Under the pieces are notes generated by a model. It had not been told where the DNA came from. It was given only the letters and a program-made list of their open reading frames with translations, and made no database searches. DNA of 64,000 nt, taken from Photobacterium salinisoli (GTDB taxonomy: Bacteria > Pseudomonadota > Gammaproteobacteria > Enterobacterales > Vibrionaceae). Made by a program: the position numbers and the translations under genes. This document shows positions 42,056 through 49,846 of this stretch, piece after piece (the first letter of the stretch is position 1; every line of letters starts with the position of its first letter). The stretch covers positions 1,116,001-1,180,000 of the forward strand of contig NZ_QZMS01000011.1 of NCBI RefSeq assembly GCF_003614885.1, written 5' to 3'.

Positions 42056-42636
42056 TAGTTTATCTCCTTTAATAGTTCGTCTAGTAGGTCATCTTCCCTT
42101 GCTTTCTCAGCCACCAGCTCTGCATGGTTTCTGTCAGAGATTTCTTTTCGGGCTTTAACAGATGTCTGGAGAGATTTGATAGCATCCTCTCTAGCCAGAT
42201 TAAACTCGTTAACATAATCACGGTAGTCTGCAACCCCTGCTTCCCGGATAGCTGCAATTTCCTCTGACTGCATTTCGTCAGACTTGATAAGAGAGTAGTC
42301 TGTGATTGGGTTCACATTGGCTTGCTGTCTGCGAGCCTCAACACGAAAGCCAGCTAGAATGAGTTCTTGTAAAAGAATCACCTTTTGATAAGCGTTTGAG
42401 CCTGTGATAAGTATGCGGGGAAATCCTTTCAAGTCTTCAAAAGTAGGGTGATAGTCGGAGGTAGATTCTAAATTGATACGCTTCACTTTCTGGCGATACT
42501 CACGTTCGATGAATCTATCTGCATAATCCTTTGCTGATTTATCTGTAAAACGTTTTGAAGGCATTAGTTTTCCATTTTGAATCAGGTGGATTTGCTGGTG
42601 TCTAACCGTGAAGGTTGTGTCAATCATGTTCTTCAT
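42055..42636 (-). CDS. hypothetical protein, second gene of a cargo operon
   Basis: A 193-residue soluble protein of unknown family. The N-terminal region FTVRHQQIHLIQNGKLMPSK looks beta-rich. A central ILITGSNAYQKVILLQELIL resembles a nucleotide-like or Rossmann-like strand-helix, without a clear Walker motif. The C-terminal 60 residues form a long charged helix (KARKEISDRNHAELVAEKAR). The ATG overlaps the upstream stop (ATGA), so translation is coupled. Confidence 0.7.
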   Translation of the reverse strand: MKNMIDTTFTVRHQQIHLIQNGKLMPSKRFTDKSAKDYADRFIEREYRQKVKRINLESTSDYHPTFEDLKGFPRILITGSNAYQKVILLQELILAGFRVEARRQQANVNPITDYSLIKSDEMQSEEIAAIREAGVADYRDYVNEFNLAREDAIKSLQTSVKARKEISDRNHAELVAEKAREDDLLDELLKEIN

Positions 42637-43004
42637 GAGGTCACCTGAAATCTTTCTTGAAATGCCTTCTCAGAGCTTCTTTGAGCTTCCTTTTCACGCA
42701 TCATTGCTCTGCGCTCGTTCTCAGCTCTGTCACTCGCTTTCAAGGCTGCTTGTCGCTGTTTATACTCGTTTGCCGCGTTCAACCTATGTTCGAGTAGTCG
42801 GAATCCTTCCTCTAAGTTATCTGCATGAATTAACATGAAATTCTCTTCCTGAAATGCTGCCGCAAGTGCTTCGTTTGAGTTGGTATACTTCATGTTCTCT
42901 TTGAAAAATCTTGCATACGTGCTTGAGCTTTCTCGGTCACTGATTAACTGATTATGAGAGAGTAACCCTTTGTTTCCAGATAGTTTAAGTCTGACTGTGT
43001 TCAT
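42633..43004 (-). CDS. hypothetical protein, first gene of a cargo operon
   Basis: A 123-residue soluble protein of unknown family. An N-terminal region (LSGNKGLLSHNQLISDRESS) is followed by EALAAAFQEENFMLIHADNL and a highly charged C-terminal helix (RQAALKASDRAENERRAMMR). The ATG has AGGAG at good spacing. It leads a three-gene operon with 1-4 bp overlaps; such coupling suggests the three products act together. Confidence 0.7.
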   Translation of the reverse strand: MNTVRLKLSGNKGLLSHNQLISDRESSSTYARFFKENMKYTNSNEALAAAFQEENFMLIHADNLEEGFRLLEHRLNAANEYKQRQAALKASDRAENERRAMMREKEAQRSSEKAFQERFQVTS

Positions 43005-43304
43005 AAATGTTGTCTCCTATGTTGAGTTGATGTAGGAGTTCTATTTTTCTCAGCTCTGGAAGAACTCAATGAAGAACCAGAGGCATCCAGATTGAATGCA
43101 GGAGATTTCCAATTGCCATGGCTTCGCACTTAGAAATTAAAATGTGATACACATCTAAAAGCCCCTGTAAACGATTCCGGGAGGTTTTTCTGTGAATCTG
43201 GTGGAAACTATACCCTTAGGGGTTGAATTGCTTAGAGGGGTGTACAGGGTGATTTAGGGGGGTATCTGTGAGTGGCTCTTTAGTTTAGTGAATGTCACCG
43301 AATA
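43005..43304. other. intergenic region with GGGG-rich block
   Basis: About 300 bp without a gene. GCCCCTGTAAACGATTCCGG at 43161-43180 is one of the repeated blocks of the element. Between 43206 and 43272 there are several runs of four to six G (TTAGGGG, AGAGGGG, TTAGGGGGG) in otherwise A/T-rich DNA; loops are too long for a classical quadruplex. Confidence 0.45.
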
Positions 43305-43565
43305 TTAACCTGCTGTACTCGTAAATCCCTTTGTCTGTTTAAGCTTCCCATTAATGACGTTACTCATGTTGCTACCTCGGATACCAAACTCTTTAGTGAA
43401 TTTATGCAGGTTATCAGTGATATAGAGCAACCCAGATGGTCCAGTAATACGGTGAATTGCATCTGGATTTTTCTGATTTCCATAAAACAGGAATTTGGTA
43501 AGTTTGTCAGAATGGGTCTTGTCATAATCAACAAGGCTTTGAATTAATTGGTCTTTGTTTATCAT
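43305..43565 (-). CDS. small protein with NUMOD-like DNA-binding helix-turn-helix
   Basis: An 86-residue protein. The C-terminal half (NLHKFTKEFGIRGSNMSNVI, then NGKLKQTKGFTS) has the pattern of NUMOD1/intron-endonuclease repeat DNA-binding modules, which usually flank homing endonuclease cores. No nuclease domain is attached here. The ATG has AGGAG upstream. The protein may be the regulator of the element and may bind the 27-bp inverted repeat directly upstream of its start. Confidence 0.72.
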   Translation of the reverse strand: MINKDQLIQSLVDYDKTHSDKLTKFLFYGNQKNPDAIHRITGPSGLLYITDNLHKFTKEFGIRGSNMSNVINGKLKQTKGFTSTAG

Positions 43566-43585
43566 GTGTTCTCCTTTTTGAGTTA

Positions 43586-43673
43586 GAAGAATCCTTTGAA
43601 AAACCTGTTTAGAATCGTTAAGGAGATTTTTGAAGGCGTAGTAAGCCTAAACAGGTTTGTCAGAAGATTCTTC
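43586..43673. repeat. 27-bp imperfect inverted repeat
   Basis: Arms 43586-43612 and 43647-43673 match at 24 of 27 positions around a 34-nt centre. The outer 8 bp (GAAGAATC / GATTCTTC) and inner 12 bp (AAACCTGTTTAG / CTAAACAGGTTT) are perfect. It lies 21 bp upstream of the NUMOD-like gene. The size fits an operator, a recombination site or an origin; it is too large for a terminator and has no T tract. Confidence 0.85.
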
Positions 43674-44284
43674 AGTTTGTTGTTAGGGGGTTGTTGTTTG
43701 AATCACTGCGAACAGTGGGAGTGAAAGAACTTGCTTGGGGAAGGTAAGACTTAACCTTTAAGAGGTTATCTTTAAGATATTTGATAAGCATCTATAAGTA
43801 TTATTCAATAGAACTTACAAAATATGAAAGAAAACGAATAAACCAAATAGAAACAAAATCAAGTGTTTCTTAAAACTCTCTCAAATATCTTTATAATACA
43901 ATAAAGTTTATCACAAAATCTGGAAAAAGTCAATAGTTTCATAGGTGATTCTTAAAAAAACACAATAAAAATATCCTTATTTCGTGATTTTTATCACTAT
44001 ATTCTGGTTTTTGATGGTTTAGAAGATATTTTTAAGGTCATTTATTAGGCCTCTTTCAGGGGAGTCTGCAACCACTTCTAATTGGTTAGATTGGTGATTC
44101 CAATCCATCAAGCTTAAAAGTGGGCTGTATAATCCCTATTAGGGGCCTCAATCACCAATCACAGCGAGATATGAGCCCATAATAGCCCCTGAGGGGCTCT
44201 GTAAGTCATTCTGAGGGGTTTTCTTGGTTATTTGATGTCAGTGTTCAGGTTTTGGTTAAAGTTGCTTAGAGTGGCTTGCGGAGG
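43674..44284. other. very A/T-rich noncoding region of the element
   Basis: 610 bp with no gene. GATTGGTGATT (44089-44099) pairs perfectly with AATCACCAATC (44150-44160). AGCCCCTGAGGGGCT near 44184-44198 is a small hairpin and starts another copy of the element's repeated block. 43790-44030 has very low G+C, suited to H-NS binding or replication initiation, which is inference. Confidence 0.5.
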
Positions 44285-45724
44285 CTATTCTAGGTAGCCG
44301 GATAACTCTATTATTTTCTTGTGGTCATCCCAGTTCCAAACTTTATTTGAATTTTCAATCAAGAAAATTGACTCAATAACAATCAATAAACCACTTGAAT
44401 TTAAATTTAAGGGATGTAACTGGTTAGCGAACTCGGTTACGTAATCGTTTAACTCATAAGTTTTTCCCACTTCAGAAGAATCTATTGCTATCAACTCCAA
44501 GCATCTTTGAGTTAGGCCCTCATAGGTTTGACTCCTAATAGCTAAGGGTGTCTGGCCATTAAAGCTAGAAGTAGTCATATTTGCTTTAGATGTAGACCTT
44601 GAACTAAACCGAGTGTCATCTTTATCAAACTCAATTAACCCCATCAAAAGTATGGGTACTGAAATGCTTTGATTGATTGTTGGATTCTTTAAAAACATGT
44701 TATTTGCGACTCTTAAGCACGCTTCAAATCTGGCAATTAACTGGTCTAGGTCTCTTAATCCTAATCCGGCACTTTGAGCAGCATATGAGATGTGCAACGC
44801 AAGGGATGTGCCATCATCAGGAAACTTGGGATATAGATTAAGGTTCTGTTGGTACTCTGAGAAATCTGGTGCTTTTGCAAGGACATATGACTCAATGTCA
44901 GGTTCCGGCAAAACTGCTTTTCTGTCAAAGAACCTCTTTAGGTAACGGGTAGAATCAAAATCATTACCGTAGATTGCTCGAATCGAGTGGCAAAGTTGCT
45001 CTGTGTCCGTTGCAACCACAAAGACAAAGCTTTTAGTCGTGAAGAAGTGCTTTATAACCTCCAACATTTCTACAGCGTAGCTGGGACGGCATCTGTCGAG
45101 TTCATCGACCAGAACTACTACCGGAATGTTGGTATTTAAATTCTGTTTCAGTACCTCAGCCAACTGGCTTAGAGTCCTTCTGACTTCTTTGATTGCTTCA
45201 ACTTGTTGATGGTGACCTTCCTTGACTTTCTTCATCAGGTGCTTAGGGTCAACCTCATCATCACCGAGCAAGGTTTTAGCTACTTCAACCGTTGTAGTGG
45301 AATCATCAAGATACTTCTTACCTAAGTATCCAGCAGCACCTATGATACTTCCTTTAACTAGTTTTCCGAGGACTCGTGAAGCGCTACTGAAATCTTGACC
45401 AATGTTTGAGTTTAACTTCTCAAGCTGAAGAAGAAGCTCGCTAGCAACTACGGACAAGGGATTATCACTAAAATCAGATTCCCATGCATCAATGTAGATG
45501 GTGGGGTGGTTTCTATTGATTAGCTCTGTGTAGAATCTCTGAAGAAACTCTGTCTTTCCTGTTCCCCAACTACTGTCTAGGTTTAGGACAAAGCCATCTC
45601 GCTCGCTGCATACATAATCAGCCAAAAACTCTCCGAATTGTTTTCTGTTCAATAAACAGTTATCGAAGGTTTTGTCTTTCAACCAATCTTTGTGTTTTAC
45701 CGTATCAGTATTGATAGAAGGCAT
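44285..45724 (-). CDS. KAP-family P-loop NTPase
   Basis: A 479-residue STAND-like P-loop NTPase of the KAP family (PF07693). Walker A is SSWGTGKTEFL at about residues 51-61 and Walker B VVVLVDELDRCRPSYAVEML at about 202-221; IEVIKHFF-type and ATDTEQLCHSI sensor segments follow. Typical KAP proteins carry membrane helices between the Walker motifs; here only a weak segment (GKLVKGSIIGAAGYLGKKYL) is present. The C-terminal part has no recognised domain. KAP includes F-plasmid PifA, which excludes phage T7, so a role in phage exclusion is plausible. It starts 16 bp after the integrase stop, with AAAAGGAC upstream, and is probably co-transcribed. Confidence 0.9.
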   Translation of the reverse strand: MPSINTDTVKHKDWLKDKTFDNCLLNRKQFGEFLADYVCSERDGFVLNLDSSWGTGKTEFLQRFYTELINRNHPTIYIDAWESDFSDNPLSVVASELLLQLEKLNSNIGQDFSSASRVLGKLVKGSIIGAAGYLGKKYLDDSTTTVEVAKTLLGDDEVDPKHLMKKVKEGHHQQVEAIKEVRRTLSQLAEVLKQNLNTNIPVVVLVDELDRCRPSYAVEMLEVIKHFFTTKSFVFVVATDTEQLCHSIRAIYGNDFDSTRYLKRFFDRKAVLPEPDIESYVLAKAPDFSEYQQNLNLYPKFPDDGTSLALHISYAAQSAGLGLRDLDQLIARFEACLRVANNMFLKNPTINQSISVPILLMGLIEFDKDDTRFSSRSTSKANMTTSSFNGQTPLAIRSQTYEGLTQRCLELIAIDSSEVGKTYELNDYVTEFANQLHPLNLNSSGLLIVIESIFLIENSNKVWNWDDHKKIIELSGYLE

Positions 45725-45740
45725 GTATCAGAAGTCCTTT

Positions 45741-47267
45741 TCAGTTGAAGTTGATTTTATCAATCACTTCGTTTTTCAGTAGTTCTAACTGGTCCAACGG
45801 TTTTGTGTGTACGTACCTGTCAGTTATCCCAAGGTTTCTGCTATGACCAACAACCACCTGCACAAGTTCTTTTGAAAGACCTTGTGTGATAGCCTGCGTG
45901 ATGAAGCTGTGACGGAAGGAATGGAACACTTTGTCATAGCCATCTTCGTCTTGTTTGGGAATTCCTAGACTTTTCAGGATTTTACTCAGGTGTCGGTAGA
46001 TAGTGTTTTCTTTAGCTTCAATAGGTGGTAGGTCTAAAACCCCCAACTCAATCAGCCTCGGATGAATAGGGATAACCCGAGTAGCATTATGTGTCTTACC
46101 TTTTTCTACGAAGAAATAGTGAATCCCGGTTGCTTCATCTTTTCTGGCACCATCTTTCAAAAAGGATGAAATTTCAGCTAGTCTAGCTCCTGTATATATG
46201 GCAAGAAGTATTGACCATTTTTTGTACTGTGATTCTTCGGATATAACGTGGTTTTCTAGCTTCTTAATTTCTTCCGAGCTATAGGCGGCGTATCTACAAT
46301 CATCAACCTCGATGCTTAATCCTTCGGTTATCGACCTATCATACACATCATTTTTCTTATAGAGGAAAGCATTAAAGAAACTTTGAAGAAGCTTGAGGTA
46401 GCCCTCAGCTGTGGATGCTTTAATCTGTTGATTTGGTTGAATATCTTCTACAGGAATCTTCAGTAGTTCTTCTATAGATTTTCTGTGGAACCGACCTTGA
46501 TTAGCTTTTGGGAGTTGTGCATAACGGGATAAGCTTTCACGCAAAGTACGTTTTGTGATTGTTGCTACGTCGACATCGCCCCAAAGGGCCACCATAAAAG
46601 CATAATGTTTCTGGAATTCTCTCCCTTTGCCAGATGTGGTGTCGTATCCCTTATCTTTAACAAAGTCCGTCCAAGCCTGTGACAAAAGATAAGGCTCTAC
46701 CTGTTCAGGTGTCACAGTTGTTGTTGTGATAGGTGTAGATTTCTCAGGAACTAGTTTCTCAGCATGTTCTAACAGTTCATCGAAGTCCTTTGTGTGGCCT
46801 CTGAAAAACCTTTCAGTGCGAGCTTCTACAAGCCTCAAGAACAATGAAGCAAAGTCACGTGCCTCTTTCTTTACTGAGCTTGGTTGAGCTTCTGTGACGC
46901 CTGAAAAATCGAATAACTGACCATCTTGTAGGCAAGTTCTGACATCATCTTCATAGAAGCTGTACCTGTCATAATGGTGTTCAGTTTCAGACTTCCGTCT
47001 GTACGAACTTGAAGCATCATCCAGAATTTGAAAATCAGTTAATTCTTCATACAGAGCTAAGAGGGTACTTTCACTGGTGTCTTGTTTCATATTTTTTAGT
47101 CTTCCAATGATTCTTAATTTCATTCCTACCAATGCACAGGCTTCTGCATAGCTGTCTGTACCTAAACTCCTCTTAACCTCTCTAGGTAAGATATGAGAAA
47201 ACCTCGCTGGTATTCGAAGCCTAAAGTAGTAGGTGCTGTTCCGTTTACTTAAATAACTCATGTTCAT
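45741..47267 (-). CDS. int: phage-type tyrosine integrase
   Basis: A 508-residue tyrosine recombinase. The N-terminal segment (YLSKRNSTYYFRLRIPARFS) is the arm-binding region seen in P4-type and similar integrases. A core-binding domain spans about residues 190-310. Catalytic residues are Arg362 in YTGARLAEISSF, His449-X-X-Arg452 in HSFRHSF, His475 in VVGHS and nucleophile Tyr485 in ITDRYVHTKPL. All are present, so it should be active. The gene starts 130 bp inside attR and reads away from it. The start is ATG at 47265-47267; the second Met (47259-47261) is possible. Confidence 0.95.
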   Translation of the reverse strand: MNMSYLSKRNSTYYFRLRIPARFSHILPREVKRSLGTDSYAEACALVGMKLRIIGRLKNMKQDTSESTLLALYEELTDFQILDDASSSYRRKSETEHHYDRYSFYEDDVRTCLQDGQLFDFSGVTEAQPSSVKKEARDFASLFLRLVEARTERFFRGHTKDFDELLEHAEKLVPEKSTPITTTTVTPEQVEPYLLSQAWTDFVKDKGYDTTSGKGREFQKHYAFMVALWGDVDVATITKRTLRESLSRYAQLPKANQGRFHRKSIEELLKIPVEDIQPNQQIKASTAEGYLKLLQSFFNAFLYKKNDVYDRSITEGLSIEVDDCRYAAYSSEEIKKLENHVISEESQYKKWSILLAIYTGARLAEISSFLKDGARKDEATGIHYFFVEKGKTHNATRVIPIHPRLIELGVLDLPPIEAKENTIYRHLSKILKSLGIPKQDEDGYDKVFHSFRHSFITQAITQGLSKELVQVVVGHSRNLGITDRYVHTKPLDQLELLKNEVIDKINFN

Positions 47268-47269
47268 TT

Positions 47270-47304
47270 TTTGTGTACCAGTTTTAGTTGTGGTTTGTGT
47301 ACCA
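47270..47304. repeat. direct repeat upstream of the integrase
   Basis: TTTGTGTACCA at 47270-47280 and at 47294-47304, 24 bp apart, between the integrase start and attR. These could be arm-type integrase sites or operator half-sites. I found no exact copy at the left end. Confidence 0.6.
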
Positions 47305-47399
47305 ACTTGACTGAAAACTGGCGAACACCTTCAAGATTTGAACATAAATCATTGAAAAGTATTAATTAGTACTGCGTTCAAATCGAAATGTTCATATCC

Positions 47400-47415
47400 C
47401 GTAGCGGGGGAACAG
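47400..47415. other. attR: right junction of the integrative element
   Basis: CGTAGCGGGGGAACAG repeats attL. The following CACC and seven T (47416-47426) restore perfect complementarity with GGTGCTGTTCC at 39981-39991, showing that this is the original chromosomal 3' half of the small-RNA terminator. rbgA ends 10 bp further on in the opposite direction. Confidence 0.88.
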
Positions 47416-47435
47416 CACCTTTTTTTATGCGGCGT

Positions 47436-48383
47436 TTATCGCTTGTTTCTCAGATAGCGTTTACGTCTTTCTTCTTTGTTCTTGGCTTTATCAGCGGCTT
47501 TGCGTTCATTGTCCAGAGCAACATCAATCAGTTCCTGAGTGATCATTTCAGGTCGTTCCATGGTGATTTGTCCCAGAGTGCCATTGCGCAGCTCATTGAT
47601 CAGTATCTCTGACGCTTTGTGTAAATCCACTTTACCGCCTGAACGCAAGCAGCCGCGTTTGCGGCCAATGGCTTCCATCAGCTCAATTTCAGATTCCGGT
47701 AATTCATCTTCCAGCTCGTAACGCTTCTGTAAAAGACTTGGATAAGCGTCTTTCAAATACTCCACCGTAAAGAATGCCACATCAATGTAGTCCATGGCGG
47801 TATCTTTGACGGCACCGGTAGCGGCCAGACGGAAACCGCTGTGCGGGTTTTCTACTTTCGGCCACAAAATCCCTGGGGTGTCAGACAGCACAATGCCGTT
47901 TTGCAGATTAATGCGTTGCTGCTGACGGGTAACGGCTGGCTGGTTCCCGGTAATGGCCACCGAACGGCCCGCGAGGGTATTGATGATGGTTGATTTACCA
48001 ACATTGGGAATACCCATGATCATGGTCCGAATGTTTTTGCCCATTTCTTCACGATTAGGAGCCAGTTTCCGGCACAACTCCAGAATCTTGTTAACTTCAT
48101 TCTGGTTTTCTGTGGTGATCGCCATGGCTTTCACATTGTGTTCTTTTTCCAGATGCGCGATCCACAACTCCGTCATGTCCGGATCGGCAAGATCGCGTTT
48201 GTTCAGCACTTTAATTACGGGTTTATCGCCACGCAGAGACGCAATCAACGGGTTTTCACTGCTGAAAGGGATGCGGGCATCAAGCACTTCAATGATGACG
48301 TCGACTTTTGGAATGGCTTCTTCAATTTCTTTACGGGCTTTGTGCATGTGGCCCGGAAACCATTGGATACTTGTGCTAGACAT
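47436..48383 (-). CDS. rbgA: ribosome biogenesis GTPase RbgA/YlqF
   Basis: A 315-residue circularly permuted GTPase. The N-terminal IQWFPGHMHKARKEI is diagnostic of the YlqF/RbgA family. The motif order is permuted: NKRD (G4) first, then GIPNVGKSTIIN (G1), and DTPGILWP (G3) after. In Bacillus RbgA assists late 50S assembly. The frame is open to 48542 but the ATG at 48381-48383 matches the family start. The C-terminus is basic (KNKEERRKRYLRNKR). It is convergent with the small RNA of the disrupted locus. Confidence 0.94.
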   Translation of the reverse strand: MSSTSIQWFPGHMHKARKEIEEAIPKVDVIIEVLDARIPFSSENPLIASLRGDKPVIKVLNKRDLADPDMTELWIAHLEKEHNVKAMAITTENQNEVNKILELCRKLAPNREEMGKNIRTMIMGIPNVGKSTIINTLAGRSVAITGNQPAVTRQQQRINLQNGIVLSDTPGILWPKVENPHSGFRLAATGAVKDTAMDYIDVAFFTVEYLKDAYPSLLQKRYELEDELPESEIELMEAIGRKRGCLRSGGKVDLHKASEILINELRNGTLGQITMERPEMITQELIDVALDNERKAADKAKNKEERRKRYLRNKR

Positions 48384-48742
48384 TAAAAATATAAACCTTT
48401 TACTTGTAATGACAGTGCTTTGAGTTTGAAAGCGTTGTTTCAATATCGGGTAATTGACAGCCAATAACCGATGTTTCTGATGGTGGTTCACCGAGCAGAA
48501 TGCCACCCTCAAAGTCACAATGAATTGCTGTGATCTTAACACTATAACGGCTGGACGTGGTAGGTGGTTGGCGGAAGTGGCTTATCTGATGCCACTGGTT
48601 CAATTGATCTTTGGGCTATGCTGCTGAGTAAGCGCTTTGGCAGCCAGCGAAGTTGATTGTTTGCACCTAGCGAAAGGTGATCAGCGTTGTCTGTACCGTA
48701 AACGCAAGTGTAACTGGCCGTTCAAACGGGACGAGGTATACC
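48384..48742. other. divergent region between rbgA and the ion-channel gene
   Basis: About 360 bp with no convincing gene or clear signal; small open frames here lack ribosome binding sites. Confidence 0.4.
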
Positions 48743-49183
48743 ATGCTGATCAATATTATCCTGGGTCTTAGCGTCATGTTTATCTGCCTGATGTTCCAGA
48801 GCGTACTGCTGGTTGCGTCGTTATCTTTTTATGTCAGTCATCATACCTGGGTAGAAAGCCCGCGGCTGGGGTCGCGTTTGCTTTTGCTGATGAGTGTGAT
48901 GACGCTTTTGCTCATTGGCAATCTCATACAGATTGGTGTGTGGGCCTGGCTGTTTTACGGATTAGATGAGTTCACTGACTTTGCGACGGCTTATTATTTT
49001 TCTTGTGTGAACTTCGCCACCTTAGGATATGGCGATATTGTGATGTCCGAACGCTGGCGTTTATTAGGGCCGATTGAATCGTTAAATGGGATTGTCATGG
49101 TGGGTGTCTCCACCTCGACGCTGTTATGGGCGCTGCAGGACACACTGCGAATCATGAATCAGAAAAACAAACAAGCTGGATGA
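48743..49183 (+). CDS. two-transmembrane ion channel (Ion_trans_2)
   Basis: A 146-residue membrane protein. Helices LGLSVMFICLMFQSVLLVAS and LLLLMSVMTLLLIGNLIQIG precede a pore loop, YYFSCVNFATLGYGDIVMSE, with TLGYGD as the K+-type selectivity filter, then a final helix (GIVMVGVSTSTLLWAL). It is probably a potassium-selective channel assembled as a tetramer; no regulatory domain is attached. The frame is open from 48677 but the ATG at 48743 has GAGGT upstream. Confidence 0.88.
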   Translation: MLINIILGLSVMFICLMFQSVLLVASLSFYVSHHTWVESPRLGSRLLLLMSVMTLLLIGNLIQIGVWAWLFYGLDEFTDFATAYYFSCVNFATLGYGDIVMSERWRLLGPIESLNGIVMVGVSTSTLLWALQDTLRIMNQKNKQAG

Positions 49184-49306
49184 CAACTTAACAGCTTAAC
49201 CAGAATGCCGGATCAGCTAGCGAACTAACCCGTTTTGCTAACATTTTACTTGAGCGCCGTCACACTCGGACTTATAGTGCATTGTTGGTTATTGAGTTGG
49301 CATTTT

Positions 49307-49774
49307 ATGTCCTGGCATGGTATTCGCGTATTCTGGTTATCGTTTTTTGCGCTGTTCTTCTCTGCGCAGGCGATGGCATGCCTGGATGAACAAGGCACTG
49401 GGACGACGATTAAATCCCGGGTCGTGGCAGAATCCCGCCTGCTCAATGCCGTTCTCAGCGAACCTTCTTCCCGCCATAAAAAATCATCGGATTCTGCACC
49501 GGCCACCCAATCACAGCATTCGGGTTCTGCTGTAGCCATTCTTCATTCTGTCCGCTGGAACATCTCGCAGCGATACAATGTTCACGACGGTGACCCGGAT
49601 CGTCTTGATCTGACTTCGTCTTTGTATCCGGTCAGCGATATCCGTCTGATGCTGCGTTTTGTTCAGCCGCCAGAGTACGTGGCTTATCAGGATTTTCGCC
49701 CTTCTTATCGTCTTTCCGGCTGGAAAGAGACCAATGCCATGTATGTGGCGCTCAACAGCCACTACTTCATCTGA
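49307..49774 (+). CDS. exported hypothetical protein upstream of secD2
   Basis: A 155-residue product of unknown family. A hydrophobic signal segment (VFWLSFFALFFSAQAMA) is followed by CLDEQGTGTTIKSRV; the Cys is near the cleavage site but the lipobox is poor. The C-terminal half has SVRWNISQRYNVHDGDPDRL and MLRFVQPPEYVAYQDF. The longest frame uses a TTG at 49235; the ATG at 49307 starts the signal peptide directly. It lies 72 bp upstream of secD2 in the same direction and may be co-transcribed. Confidence 0.68.
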   Translation: MSWHGIRVFWLSFFALFFSAQAMACLDEQGTGTTIKSRVVAESRLLNAVLSEPSSRHKKSSDSAPATQSQHSGSAVAILHSVRWNISQRYNVHDGDPDRLDLTSSLYPVSDIRLMLRFVQPPEYVAYQDFRPSYRLSGWKETNAMYVALNSHYFI

Positions 49775-49846
49775 TAATCCCTTTTCACTGAGTGACATTG
49801 TCACATTTATTGTCTTTTAACTCGGCATATTGCTGAGGGGATATTC

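Larger units (their letters stand above)
39993..47415. mobile_element. 7.4-kb integrative element in a small-RNA terminator
   Basis: The element is bounded by a direct repeat (39993-40008 and 47400-47415). The tyrosine integrase gene starts 130 bp inside the right junction. Contents, left to right: small membrane protein, serine recombinase, three unknown genes, NUMOD-like protein, KAP NTPase and integrase; all but the first read leftward. The base composition is clearly more A/T-rich than the flanks. No capsid, tail, portal, replication initiator or conjugation gene is seen, so it looks like a compact genomic island or satellite. The native right arm of the RNA terminator (GGAACAGCACC) is at the right junction, directly before rbgA. 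Confidence 0.88.

Noticed and set aside
43206-43272. A possible G-quadruplex from clustered G runs.
   Set aside because: Loops between runs are mostly longer than 7 nt and the runs are uneven.
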